A stretch of 64,000 bases of DNA, taken from NCBI GenBank assembly GCA_024682375.1, contig JAIKZI010000066.1, forward strand, positions 102,624-166,623, read 5' to 3'. The notes beneath the pieces are model-generated. The model had not been told where the DNA came from and searched no databases. It saw only the letters and a list, made by a program, of their open reading frames with translations. Shown piece after piece: positions 19,935 through 28,990 of this stretch; position 1 is the stretch's first letter, and each line of letters begins with the position of its first letter. The translations under genes were made by a program, and so were the position numbers. Origin of the DNA: Lachnospiraceae bacterium (GTDB lineage Bacteria > Bacillota > Clostridia > Lachnospirales > Lachnospiraceae).

Positions 19935-20648
19935 ATGATTAGAGCATTATTGGCTGCACTTGAAGCCGTCCTTTTTTGCATAATCACAATACCAGTGATT
20001 ATCATATTATTTATTGTACGAAAAATAAACAGACCACTCGCAGATAAGATATCACGAGGTTTTATCGTTTTCATCTTCACACTAATCAGACTTACACTCA
20101 CAACCAGAGTACATGTCGATGGTCAGGAAAACATACCTGAGGAAAAAAGTGTCCTTTATATCGGTAACCACCTAAGTATCTTTGACATCGTAATGACATA
20201 CCCGCTTTTCAAAGGAGTAACAGGATTCGTTGCGAAAAAAGAATTGAAGAAAATCCCTCTTCTAAACTTTTGGATGGACCTGATTGAATGTGAATTCCTA
20301 GATAGAAGCAGCCTAAAGGCAGGCCTAAAGATGATCACAAATTCAATCGACAAAGTAAACGACGGAATATCAATGTGCATCTTTCCTGAAGGAACCAGAT
20401 CTAAAACTGGAGAAATAGGAGAATTCAAAGGCGGAAGCTTCAAGATAGCGACTAGAACAAAATGTCCTATCGTACCTGTTTCTATTCAGAACACACAAAA
20501 CATACTAAGAACACATATACCATTTGTAAAAACCACTGATGTATACATAACATTCGGAAAACCTATCTACCCGGATGAACTCAGCAGAGAAGAAATCAAG
20601 AGATTGGACACTGATGTGAAAGAGACAATCATCAGTTTAAGAAAGTAA
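19935..20648 (+). CDS. plsC: 1-acyl-sn-glycerol-3-phosphate acyltransferase
   Basis: IGNHLSIFDIVM (NHxxxxD-type), IFPEGTRSKTGEIGEFKGGSFKIA. Confidence 0.93.
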   Translation: MIRALLAALEAVLFCIITIPVIIILFIVRKINRPLADKISRGFIVFIFTLIRLTLTTRVHVDGQENIPEEKSVLYIGNHLSIFDIVMTYPLFKGVTGFVAKKELKKIPLLNFWMDLIECEFLDRSSLKAGLKMITNSIDKVNDGISMCIFPEGTRSKTGEIGEFKGGSFKIATRTKCPIVPVSIQNTQNILRTHIPFVKTTDVYITFGKPIYPDELSREEIKRLDTDVKETIISLRK

Positions 20649-20654
20649 TTTCAA

Positions 20655-20702
20655 TAAAAAAAGCCTCTGAAATTCGAAAAAAGAATTTCAGAGGTTTTTT
20701 AT
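20655..20702. terminator. Bidirectional intrinsic terminator
   Basis: AAAAAAAGCCTCTGAAATTC-gaaaaaa-GAATTTCAGAGGTTTTTT between convergent plsC and ddl. Confidence 0.9.
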
Positions 20703-20735
20703 TTCACGGTTTACTCACTAGAAAGTGAAAACCCT

Positions 20736-21947
20736 TTACGCCTTTGAACCTTTAGAACCTCCCAAGGAAGCATTCTTCAGGATATTTGTATCGAATGAAT
20801 AAGTAATTTCCTGTTCTTTGCGTTTTCTTTCCTCAGCGAGATCTATGATTCTATCAAGGAGTTCTTTATAAGGAATTCCGATAGGTTCGAAGAGGTAAAA
20901 TGCAAGCGAACCAGGGATTGTATTAATCTCATTGAAGTATAGTTCATTTGTATCAGCATCAATCATAAAGTCTATTCTTGAAACACCATTACATCCCATA
21001 ACCTGGAATGATCTAACAGCTAAATCTCTGATTCTATCACGAAGCTCAGCTGGTACATTTGCTGGGATCTGACGTGCAAGAGAAGCCATTCCCTTTGAAC
21101 CGCCATCTTTTGCACCGCTCTTTGAACCATTACCCATGTACTTATCTTCATAACTTAAAATTTCTTCTGTATGCATTGGTTCTTCAATCTCAGAAGCCAT
21201 AGCTTCAACTTCGTTTCCAAGAACAGCACAGTTAATTTCACGAAGGTTTGTAATTGCATGTTCGCAAAGAACTCTTCCAGCATAGAGGAAAGCATCATCC
21301 AAAGAATCTACTAGAGAAGCTCTATCCTTTGCAACACTAATACCTACACTTGAGCCTAAATCTACAGGCTTAATAATTACAGGATAACCGATTTTTTCCT
21401 CAATACGAGAAACCATATTATCGAGGTTTGCATAATCTCCAAGGTTAAATAGCATAGCAGGAAGTACTGGAATGTCGTTTTCCTTAAGAAGCGCCTTCTG
21501 TACATATTTATCCATTCCTACAGCTGATGCTGTTACATCACATCCAGCAAATGGAAGTCCAACTGTCTTTAAGTAACCCTGAAGAGCACCATCCTCTTCA
21601 TTAGTTCCATGAACAACTGGAAGGGCCAGATCCACTTCACGCTCTACCTTTTTTCCGAATAATCCCTTAGATTCAAGAGATGTAAATTTGCAAACACCAT
21701 TGTCGTTTACAAGGATTACTCTAGTTCCCTTTTCAAGAAGGCTGTCGATATCTGTAAAGTTTTTGATATCATCGAATCCTTCACCGATATAAAATTCATT
21801 TTTCTTTGTTATATATACTGGAAATACATTGTATTTTTCTGTGTCAATATTCTTAAAAGCCTGAAGTCCAGAAATAATAGAAACTTCATGCTCTACGCTC
21901 TTTCCACCAAAGAGAACTGCTACATTTAACTTCATGAATTCCTCCAA
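20736..21947 (-). CDS. ddl: D-alanine--D-alanine ligase
   Basis: LNVAVLFGGKSVEHEVSIISG; HGTNEEDGALQGYLKTVGLPFAGCDVTASAVGMDK; INTIPGSLAFYLFE. Confidence 0.96.
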   Translation of the reverse strand: MEEFMKLNVAVLFGGKSVEHEVSIISGLQAFKNIDTEKYNVFPVYITKKNEFYIGEGFDDIKNFTDIDSLLEKGTRVILVNDNGVCKFTSLESKGLFGKKVEREVDLALPVVHGTNEEDGALQGYLKTVGLPFAGCDVTASAVGMDKYVQKALLKENDIPVLPAMLFNLGDYANLDNMVSRIEEKIGYPVIIKPVDLGSSVGISVAKDRASLVDSLDDAFLYAGRVLCEHAITNLREINCAVLGNEVEAMASEIEEPMHTEEILSYEDKYMGNGSKSGAKDGGSKGMASLARQIPANVPAELRDRIRDLAVRSFQVMGCNGVSRIDFMIDADTNELYFNEINTIPGSLAFYLFEPIGIPYKELLDRIIDLAEERKRKEQEITYSFDTNILKNASLGGSKGSKA

Positions 21948-21948
21948 C

Positions 21949-23553
21949 TTAATAGTTATCTGTTAAATCATTTTCCAAAAGGATAAACTTACGTCCGTCA
22001 CAGCTTATTGTATTCGCAAAATTCATCGCTTCCTGAAGTGTCTCACCTACGAAGATATTCTTTTTAGAAAATCCTTCATCAATCAAACCTTCATAAATCG
22101 GACGCGTATGCTTCTCACCAACCAATGCCACAAAATCACAGTTTTTCGCAGCGTAGCCACCAAAGGCTCGGTTGTATTCGTCTTCCTTGTCTCCCAATTC
22201 TACCATACCTGGTGTGATTAGGATTCTGGTTCCTTTAAACATGCCGAGTGTTTCCACGGCTGCCTTTGAACCAACGGGATTTGAATTATAAGCATCATCT
22301 ATGATAGTCACGTTTCCACGTGGAATCATCTGCAATCTGTGTGGCGCAGGACGAAGTCTACGAACCTGTGTCACAAGCTTATTAAGCGGAATACCATACA
22401 TATGAGCAATCGCTATAGCTCCAACAACATTTATAACATTATGTTCACCTATAAGCTTCATCTTATAAGTCTGCTCTTCATTTTCTGGAGTAACTACAGT
22501 AAATTCAGTACCATTTTCATCAGCACTGATATCCTTTGCATAATAACCGACATTCTTCTTTACGCCATCGACTTCTTCAGAAGTGTTTTCTACATTAGTT
22601 CCATACAAAACTCTTGTATCATAATTCTTAGCATTGTCTCTTACATAGTCACAATCCATGTTCAAGAAAAGGTGTCTATTCGGTCTTATTGCATCACCAA
22701 GTTCATACTTTGTTGAAATAATATTTTCAATCGAACCAAATGTCTCCAAATGCTGTGGTCCAATCGATGCGATAATTCCATCATCAGGATGTACAATATC
22801 ACATAACTCTTTTATCTCGCCTACGCCTCTGGCGCCCATTTCACAAAGGAAAATCTCAGTATCATTCTTCAAATCTCCACGAATAGTCTTAACAACACCC
22901 ATAGGTGTATTAAAACTTGCTGGAGTTTTCACCACATTGAAGCCAGCCTTCAACAATGTATCAAGATAATACTTAACTGAAGTTTTTCCGTAACTTCCCG
23001 TGATACCAATAATCTTTAGATTTGGCATACTCTTAAGAATTTTCTTGGCATCGTTAATATAATATGTGCGCACCATTTTTTCCACAGGCGCATTAATAGT
23101 ATTTGAAAGAATGACAAAAAATGGAGTAAGCGCTACTAAAAACAAAAGATAAGCACCTAAGAGCATTTCATTCTGTTTAAATACGAATCTGGAAAAAAGA
23201 ATACCTAAAACTATAAGCACCGTATAAGTGTCTCTAAGTCTTTTCATTCTAGTTGTCCAATTCAAAGGCTTCTTCTGAGACAGGCCTTCCATCTTTATGA
23301 AATACCAAATATTCAAAATCATAAGAAGACAAACTAAAACCTTGAGTGGCCAAAAATTCAAAATAGATAGAACACCTACAATCACATTCAAAATAAGGAT
23401 TCTCTGTCTATCATTGTGTTTAATCAACCAAGTGATTTCTTCACTATTTATATATGAATTCTGCTGAAACATATGAAGGTTGTAGATTCCTGCGGATATC
23501 ATGGCCAAAAAGCCTAGAACAACCATCAAAATATTAATTATTAGATAAAACAT
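21949..23553 (-). CDS. murF: MurF-like Mur ligase with an N-terminal membrane domain
   Basis: ~150 aa of hydrophobic TM helices, then ITGSYGKTSVKYYLDTLL, NTPMGVVKTIRG, CEMGARGVGEIKELCDIVHPDDGIIASIGPQHLETFGS, LRPAPHRLQMIPRGNVTIIDDAYNSNPVGSKAAVETL. Confidence 0.9.
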   Translation of the reverse strand: MFYLIINILMVVLGFLAMISAGIYNLHMFQQNSYINSEEITWLIKHNDRQRILILNVIVGVLSILNFWPLKVLVCLLMILNIWYFIKMEGLSQKKPLNWTTRMKRLRDTYTVLIVLGILFSRFVFKQNEMLLGAYLLFLVALTPFFVILSNTINAPVEKMVRTYYINDAKKILKSMPNLKIIGITGSYGKTSVKYYLDTLLKAGFNVVKTPASFNTPMGVVKTIRGDLKNDTEIFLCEMGARGVGEIKELCDIVHPDDGIIASIGPQHLETFGSIENIISTKYELGDAIRPNRHLFLNMDCDYVRDNAKNYDTRVLYGTNVENTSEEVDGVKKNVGYYAKDISADENGTEFTVVTPENEEQTYKMKLIGEHNVINVVGAIAIAHMYGIPLNKLVTQVRRLRPAPHRLQMIPRGNVTIIDDAYNSNPVGSKAAVETLGMFKGTRILITPGMVELGDKEDEYNRAFGGYAAKNCDFVALVGEKHTRPIYEGLIDEGFSKKNIFVGETLQEAMNFANTISCDGRKFILLENDLTDNY

Positions 23554-23554
23554 C

Positions 23555-24331
23555 TTACTCCTCTGTAATCATAAAAGAACGAATAACGTTTCTAAACACA
23601 TCTGGTTTTTCCAAGAATGAATAATGACCAGTTCCTTCTAGAACAACCAATCCAGAATTGCGAATATTCTCTTCCATAATATGTGCATCACTTATAGGTG
23701 TTGCATCGTCTAAATCACCCCATACCAATAGAGTGTCATTTTCAATAGATTTCAAATGCATTGTCAAATCCTGGTTTACAGATTTAACCAGACATTTTTT
23801 CATCATAGGTGTAGCGTTTTTATAATCTTCTGAACCCTGATTATGCATCCAGTTATCAATCATATATGGGAAGAAGAAATATACAAGTGGAAAATGTAAT
23901 AATTTCTTCTTTATCTTATATAATTTAATTCTTCTCTTCTGCTTAGGAGTACGTCTAGGCATAATTCCTGCACTATCGATAAGAACAATCTTTCCAATTT
24001 TTAAATCATTCAAATGTGATGCAAGATAAATAATTATTCTTCCACCATATGAATGTCCTATCAAATCCGCCTCTTTAATTCCAATTTTAAACAAGAAATG
24101 AAGAACGAACTCAGAATACTCTTCTACTCCCCACGGTTCATTGGGCTCATCGCTTTGACCAAATCCCGGAAGATCTAGAGTTACTACTTTATATTCATCG
24201 CAAATATCTTTTACGACTGAATCATAAACTTCAATATTTGTGCCCCATCCCTCTAAGATGACTGCACACTTAGGTCCCTCACCCTCAACTTTATAGCGGA
24301 TATTCAGACCATCTACTTGTATTTCCATCAA
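23555..24331 (-). CDS. Alpha/beta hydrolase
   Basis: VTLDLPGFGQSDEP; LIGHSYGGRIIIYLAS nucleophile elbow; C-terminal GTGHYSFLEKPD histidine. Confidence 0.92.
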   Translation of the reverse strand: MMEIQVDGLNIRYKVEGEGPKCAVILEGWGTNIEVYDSVVKDICDEYKVVTLDLPGFGQSDEPNEPWGVEEYSEFVLHFLFKIGIKEADLIGHSYGGRIIIYLASHLNDLKIGKIVLIDSAGIMPRRTPKQKRRIKLYKIKKKLLHFPLVYFFFPYMIDNWMHNQGSEDYKNATPMMKKCLVKSVNQDLTMHLKSIENDTLLVWGDLDDATPISDAHIMEENIRNSGLVVLEGTGHYSFLEKPDVFRNVIRSFMITEE

Positions 24332-24409
24332 AAATCTCCTATTTTTTTACATAAAAAAACACTGTAAAATATACTCTTTTTGAATGGAATACGCAAGTAA
24401 CTAAAACAT

Positions 24410-24437
24410 AAAAAGGAGCGAGTACGCCCTCGCCCCC
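24410..24437 (-). terminator. Intrinsic terminator downstream of the XRE/TPR regulator
   Basis: Minus strand GGGGCGAGGGCGTACTCGCTCC followed by TTTTTATGTTTT. Confidence 0.7.
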
Positions 24438-24475
24438 ATTATAGTAAAATGTTCAATTTTAGGAATTAAACTTTC

Positions 24476-25420
24476 TCAGAAAATAAATAATAGTTTGTAT
24501 AGCATCTTTTCGCCATCTTCTGAGTCGCCTATATAAATCTTGTCAGTTAGGATGTCTAGAATCTTCTCATCCTTTTTTAAAACAGGTTTTGCCAGTCTTT
24601 CACATATTTCAAAATGGTTGGAAAAAATAGCCCTGTAAATATTTACACTTCCATCACGTCTAGCATAATACCAAGCCTTCTTTATGCTCTCTTCTGCCTC
24701 TTTATACTTTCCAAAATGAATATTCAAGTAAGCAAAATTATTGTACATGACAGCTAGTGACTTAAATTCCTTCCCCTGAAGGCAATCAGACTTTTCTACT
24801 GTTTCTAAAAGTTTCTCCATTGTAAAAACAGCTTTGATTCTTTCGCCATGAGCAAACATCACAATAAAATAGTTATTTAAAAGAAGTAACATCTCATGAT
24901 CTATCTCATTATCAAACAGCTTCTTAAAATTAAACCATTCATCTGATTTAAGCATAAGCATTTGCTCAAAATTTCGAACCAACTTATTTCCTTTAAATTT
25001 GCTGAAAAAACTACGTTCATTTTTCGAATATAAACTCATCGTCTCATATATGAATTTATAAATCGTAAATGTATTCTGGACTTTTAGATTATAGAATTCT
25101 CTACTTTCATATTCCCTAATCAATACTTCGGCTTCACACAGGTCATTTTCTACTAATGCGCTAAACAAATCATCTACGTTCTTAACGACATTTTCGCTAT
25201 CGCTCGAAGCCACCTTCAAACTTCCAAAATCCTTCTTTATAAAGTTTGAACAATCCTGATAGGCCTTTCCCCGGATACTACTAACAGCTCTTTCAACTCT
25301 TGAAAAACTGCTAAGTGAACATCCGATGAGTTCTGAGCATTTTTCCTGCGATAACCCTAAGCGTTTTCTCAGCGCTTTCAATTCTCGCGCTACAGCTAAC
25401 CTCTCGTCAGCTTGGACCAT
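24476..25420 (-). CDS. XRE-family HTH regulator with helical/TPR-like C-terminal domain (RRNPP-like)
   Basis: HTH: VARELKALRKRLGLSQEKCSELIGCSLSSFSRVERAVSS; C-terminal repeats such as LAVMYNNFAYLNIHFGKYKEAEESIKKAWYYARRDG. GGAGG RBS just upstream of the ATG at 25420. Confidence 0.75.
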   Translation of the reverse strand: MVQADERLAVARELKALRKRLGLSQEKCSELIGCSLSSFSRVERAVSSIRGKAYQDCSNFIKKDFGSLKVASSDSENVVKNVDDLFSALVENDLCEAEVLIREYESREFYNLKVQNTFTIYKFIYETMSLYSKNERSFFSKFKGNKLVRNFEQMLMLKSDEWFNFKKLFDNEIDHEMLLLLNNYFIVMFAHGERIKAVFTMEKLLETVEKSDCLQGKEFKSLAVMYNNFAYLNIHFGKYKEAEESIKKAWYYARRDGSVNIYRAIFSNHFEICERLAKPVLKKDEKILDILTDKIYIGDSEDGEKMLYKLLFIF

Positions 25421-25531
25421 CGTCCCTCCTTTCTCCCTAAAATCGAACACCCTACATATACTATTTTATATAATTTTTTTAAGAAAAATTTTTCGATTCG
25501 TGAAATTTTGATTTTTTTCCGTTGACAAAAG

Positions 25532-25564
25532 AAAAAACTGGTACATTTTCATGTACCAGTTTTA
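25532..25564 (-). terminator. Intrinsic terminator downstream of hpf
   Basis: AAAACTGGTACATTTTCATGTACCAGTTTT hairpin with T-run in minus orientation. Confidence 0.75.
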
Positions 25565-25587
25565 TAAATTCTATTCAATATTTAATT

Positions 25588-26115
25588 TTATGCTTCTGGT
25601 TCAATCAAACCATAAGTATTTCCACGTCTCTTATAAACCACATTTACTTCATCAGTTTCTGCGTTCTTAAATACGAAGAAATCGTGTCCTAGAAGTTCCA
25701 TTTCGATGCAGGCATCTTCTGTATACATAGGTTTCATATCAAATTTCTTAGAACGAACGATTTTAATTTCTGGTTCAAGAGCTTCCTCTTTTGCTGTAAC
25801 ATTTCTTAAATCATTAGCAGCATCGTGCTTCTTTGAAATAAGTTTATCTCTATATTTTCTGAACTGTCTTTCAATAGTCTCTTCCACAAGATCAATAGAG
25901 ATATACATATCATTGCTAACCTGCTCTGATCTAATAGTATGTCCCTTAGCAAAAATTGTTACTTCAGCTTTCTGACGTTCCTTCTCCACACTGAGAGTAA
26001 CCTTGCAATCAGTATCATCGCCAAAATACTTGTTTAATTTAGAAAGTCGTTCCTCCACTGCGGCTTTCAATCCTTCTGTCAATTCGATGTTTCTTCCTGT
26101 GATTGTTAGTCTCAT
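25588..26115 (-). CDS. hpf: Long-form ribosome hibernation promoting factor (HPF/RaiA family)
   Basis: MRLTITGRNIELTEGLKAAVEERLSKLNKYF; C-terminal IVRSKKFDMKPMYTEDACIEMELLGHDFFVFKNAETDEVNVVYKRRGNTYGLIEP. Confidence 0.97.
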   Translation of the reverse strand: MRLTITGRNIELTEGLKAAVEERLSKLNKYFGDDTDCKVTLSVEKERQKAEVTIFAKGHTIRSEQVSNDMYISIDLVEETIERQFRKYRDKLISKKHDAANDLRNVTAKEEALEPEIKIVRSKKFDMKPMYTEDACIEMELLGHDFFVFKNAETDEVNVVYKRRGNTYGLIEPEA

Positions 26116-26289
26116 ACCAATCAGCCCCTTTTCTTTAGATTCGATAAATAATTATCGTGGGTTTATTATATCATATTTGTCTGATAATTCACTTCGAAAT
26201 TATAAAAAAAATAAAAAATTTAGTCTTTAACAATCTCGTTGTTTAATGTATAATCTTTATACACATTTTGGGCGTAAAGGAGATGGGAC

Positions 26290-27036
26290 ATGGATAGTGC
26301 ATTTCACGCAAAATCAGCTTATATTTCTGGTGCATCCAGAGGAATCGGTAGAGCCATCGCAGAAGAACTTGCTTCATTAGGCTATAACCTTTCTCTTACA
26401 TGCAAAAATAATCCACAGATGCTCGAAGAGTTAAAAGAAGAACTTATCGAGAAATATCATGTAAATATTCTTACATTCACAGGCGATGTTTCAAATTTTG
26501 AATTTATGGAAATGGTATGTCAAAAAACAATGCATCATTTTCACACTATAGACGTAATTGTAAACAACGCCGGCATTTCCTATATTGGACTTCTAACTGA
26601 TATGAGTGTCTTAGATTGGGACAGAGTAATAAGTACTGACTTAAACAGCGCTTTCTATAGTTCAAAACTTTTCGTACCTCATATGATTAATCAGAAGTTC
26701 GGAAAGATTATTAATATTTCTTCTATGTGGGGAAGTGTTGGTGCTTCCATGGAGGTATGCTATTCAGCTGCAAAGGGAGGCTTGAATTCATTTACCAAGG
26801 CTCTTTCAAAGGAACTAGCACCTTCAAACATTTCTGTAAATGCAATTTCATGCGGAGTTATAGACACAGAAATGAATCATTGCTTTTCCGAAGAAGAAAT
26901 GGAGGCTTTAATAGAAGATATTCCTGCAGGTCGACTATGTAGACCAGACGAAGTTGCAAAATTGGTTTCTTCTATAATCAGCGCTCCAAGCTATATGACC
27001 GGACAGATTATAGGAATCGATGGGGGGTATATTTAA
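26290..27036 (+). CDS. Short-chain dehydrogenase/reductase (FabG-like)
   Basis: AYISGASRGIGRAIAEEL; VNNAGISYIG; YSAAKGGLNSFTKALSKELAPSNISVNAI; GQIIGIDGGYI. Upstream promoter TTTAAC-N17-TATAAT. Confidence 0.9.
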   Translation: MDSAFHAKSAYISGASRGIGRAIAEELASLGYNLSLTCKNNPQMLEELKEELIEKYHVNILTFTGDVSNFEFMEMVCQKTMHHFHTIDVIVNNAGISYIGLLTDMSVLDWDRVISTDLNSAFYSSKLFVPHMINQKFGKIINISSMWGSVGASMEVCYSAAKGGLNSFTKALSKELAPSNISVNAISCGVIDTEMNHCFSEEEMEALIEDIPAGRLCRPDEVAKLVSSIISAPSYMTGQIIGIDGGYI

Positions 27037-27059
27037 ATAACATAATAAAGGAGGGTAAT

Positions 27060-27356
27060 ATGGTTTATGACAGAGCTCTAAGGCTAATCAGAACAAACAA
27101 TATTAAAAAAGGAGCTTTAGCAGAATCAATTGGGGTTTCAAGAAGTACTCTAAGTAACTACTTACACGGTGTCAGAGAACCTGATACTATCGTGTTACTT
27201 CGAATGGCTGGTATTTTAGGAGTTTCAACTGACTATCTAGTCGGCACAACCGATATTCCTACGCCACCAGAAAATCAGATAGAATATCTACTAAAAAAGC
27301 ACAATTTTGATGTTCTATCTGCCAGGTTACAGTATAAAATTAAAATTGAATCGTAA
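27060..27356 (+). CDS. Small XRE-family HTH DNA-binding protein
   Basis: 98 aa; KKGALAESIGVSRSTLSNYLHGVREPDTIVLLRMAGILGVSTDYLVG. Confidence 0.85.
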   Translation: MVYDRALRLIRTNNIKKGALAESIGVSRSTLSNYLHGVREPDTIVLLRMAGILGVSTDYLVGTTDIPTPPENQIEYLLKKHNFDVLSARLQYKIKIES

Positions 27357-27367
27357 ACATTCATAAA

Positions 27368-27447
27368 TTATCACGTGTATTTTTGTGCATATCACCAAAA
27401 TTGTCTCTAAGGCTTTGATATACGCAAATACACGTGATAATATTTTT
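27368..27447. terminator. Long near-perfect inverted repeat / terminator
   Basis: TTATCACGTGTATTT (27368-27382) pairs perfectly with AAATACACGTGATAA (27426-27440), extended by ATATCA/TGATAT; followed by TATTTTTATAG. Confidence 0.75.
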
Positions 27448-27477
27448 ATAGAATTAAATATATACCGGGGAGAAAAT

Positions 27478-27534
27478 GAGCTAGGTACGAACAGACAGCT
27501 AAGGCTGTTTTATTTGTCTAGCTTATTTTTTTAT
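27478..27534 (+). promoter_or_regulatory. glp leader terminator/antiterminator (candidate GlpP target)
   Basis: AGCTAG (27479-27484) pairs with CTAGCT (27518-27523), followed by a T-rich run (TTATTTTTTTATG). Two mutually exclusive inner stems: ACAGC-TAAG-GCTGT and AACAG/CTGTT. Lies directly upstream of the RBS of the glp operon; glpP is nearby. Confidence 0.65.
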
Positions 27535-27556
27535 GTAAAAAAGGAGGAACTACAAA

Positions 27557-28990
27557 ATGTATGATGCTGCGATAATCGGAGCAGGCGTAATTGGATGTGC
27601 CATCGCAAGGGAGCTATCTCGTTACAATGTAAAAGCATGTGTAATCGAACGAGAAGAAGATGTTTGTTGCGGAACATCAAAGGCTAACAGCGCAATCATC
27701 CACGCAGGTTTCGATGCAAAACCTGGTTCATTAAAAGCAAAGATGAATGTCAGAGGAAGCCAAATGATGGAAGAGCTCTCAAGGGAGCTTGATTTCCCAT
27801 ATAGAAGAAACGGATCTCTCGTCGTATGTACAAAAGATCAGGATGATAAAAAACTCGATGCACTTTTAGAACAGGGTCTAAAAAATGGTGTTAAAGATTT
27901 AAGAATCTTAGAGCGCAATGAACTTATAAAAATGGAGCCTAATCTTTCAGACGATGTAGTGAAAGCGCTTTTTGCCCCTACAGGTGCTATTGTTTGTCCT
28001 TTTAACATGACAATAGCTTTCGCAGAAAATGCATGTGACAATGGAATTGAATTCTTTCTAAATACTAATGTGGAAAAAATAGAGAAGGATGGTGAAAACT
28101 TCCTCATATCCACAAACAGAAATACTATAGAAACAAAAACAATTATAAACGCAGCTGGTGTTTATGCTGATTCTATCAATAATATGATAAATACTCACAA
28201 ATACCATATCACTGCACGACGTGGTGAATATAACCTATTAGATAAAGTTGCCGGAAATCACGTAGACAAAACTATATTCCAGCTTCCTTCAAAAATGGGT
28301 AAAGGTGTTCTCGTAACTCCTACTGTTCACGGGAATCTTTTAGTCGGACCAACTGCTGAAGATATCGATAACAAAGAAGGAGTAAACACAACTCTAAATG
28401 GATTAGGTTCACTAAAGCAAACCTCTTCTCTTTCTGTAAAAGATGTGCCATTTAGAGAGGTAATAACTGCCTTTGCAGGGCTTAGAGCTCATGAAGATGG
28501 TGGCGATTTTGTACTTGGAGAATCAGATGAATGCAAAGGATTATTCAACGCACTAGGTATCGAATCCCCAGGTCTTTCAAGTGCACCTGCAATCGGAGAA
28601 TTTATTGCAAAAGAAGTTTCTAATAAGCTAAACCTAGAATTAGATCCTAGCTTTAACGGTACTAGAAAAGGAATCTTAAATCCAAACACTCTTTCTATCG
28701 AAGAGCGAAATGAACTCATAAAGAAACACCCAGAATATGGCACAATTATCTGCAGATGTGAATCAATTTCTGAAGGTGAAATTCTAGATAGTATCCACAG
28801 AACTTTAGGTGCCAGATCTCTCGATGCCATAAAAAGAAGAACCCGTGCCGGAATGGGAAGATGCCAATCAGGCTTCTGCTCTCCAAGAACTATGGAAATC
28901 TTAGAAAGAGAAATCCCTATGAGTGCATTTGATGTTACTAAATCCGGTCACGGATCAAAACTTATTTTTGGATACAACAAGAGAGTATGA
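27557..28990 (+). CDS. GlpA-like NAD(P)/FAD-dependent glycerol-3-phosphate dehydrogenase with C-terminal BFD-type [2Fe-2S] region
   Basis: MYDAAIIGAGVIGCAIARELSRYNVKACVIEREEDVCCGTSKANSAIIHAGFD; C-terminal IICRCESISEGEI...RTRAGMGRCQSGFCSPR. Confidence 0.88.
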   Translation: MYDAAIIGAGVIGCAIARELSRYNVKACVIEREEDVCCGTSKANSAIIHAGFDAKPGSLKAKMNVRGSQMMEELSRELDFPYRRNGSLVVCTKDQDDKKLDALLEQGLKNGVKDLRILERNELIKMEPNLSDDVVKALFAPTGAIVCPFNMTIAFAENACDNGIEFFLNTNVEKIEKDGENFLISTNRNTIETKTIINAAGVYADSINNMINTHKYHITARRGEYNLLDKVAGNHVDKTIFQLPSKMGKGVLVTPTVHGNLLVGPTAEDIDNKEGVNTTLNGLGSLKQTSSLSVKDVPFREVITAFAGLRAHEDGGDFVLGESDECKGLFNALGIESPGLSSAPAIGEFIAKEVSNKLNLELDPSFNGTRKGILNPNTLSIEERNELIKKHPEYGTIICRCESISEGEILDSIHRTLGARSLDAIKRRTRAGMGRCQSGFCSPRTMEILEREIPMSAFDVTKSGHGSKLIFGYNKRV

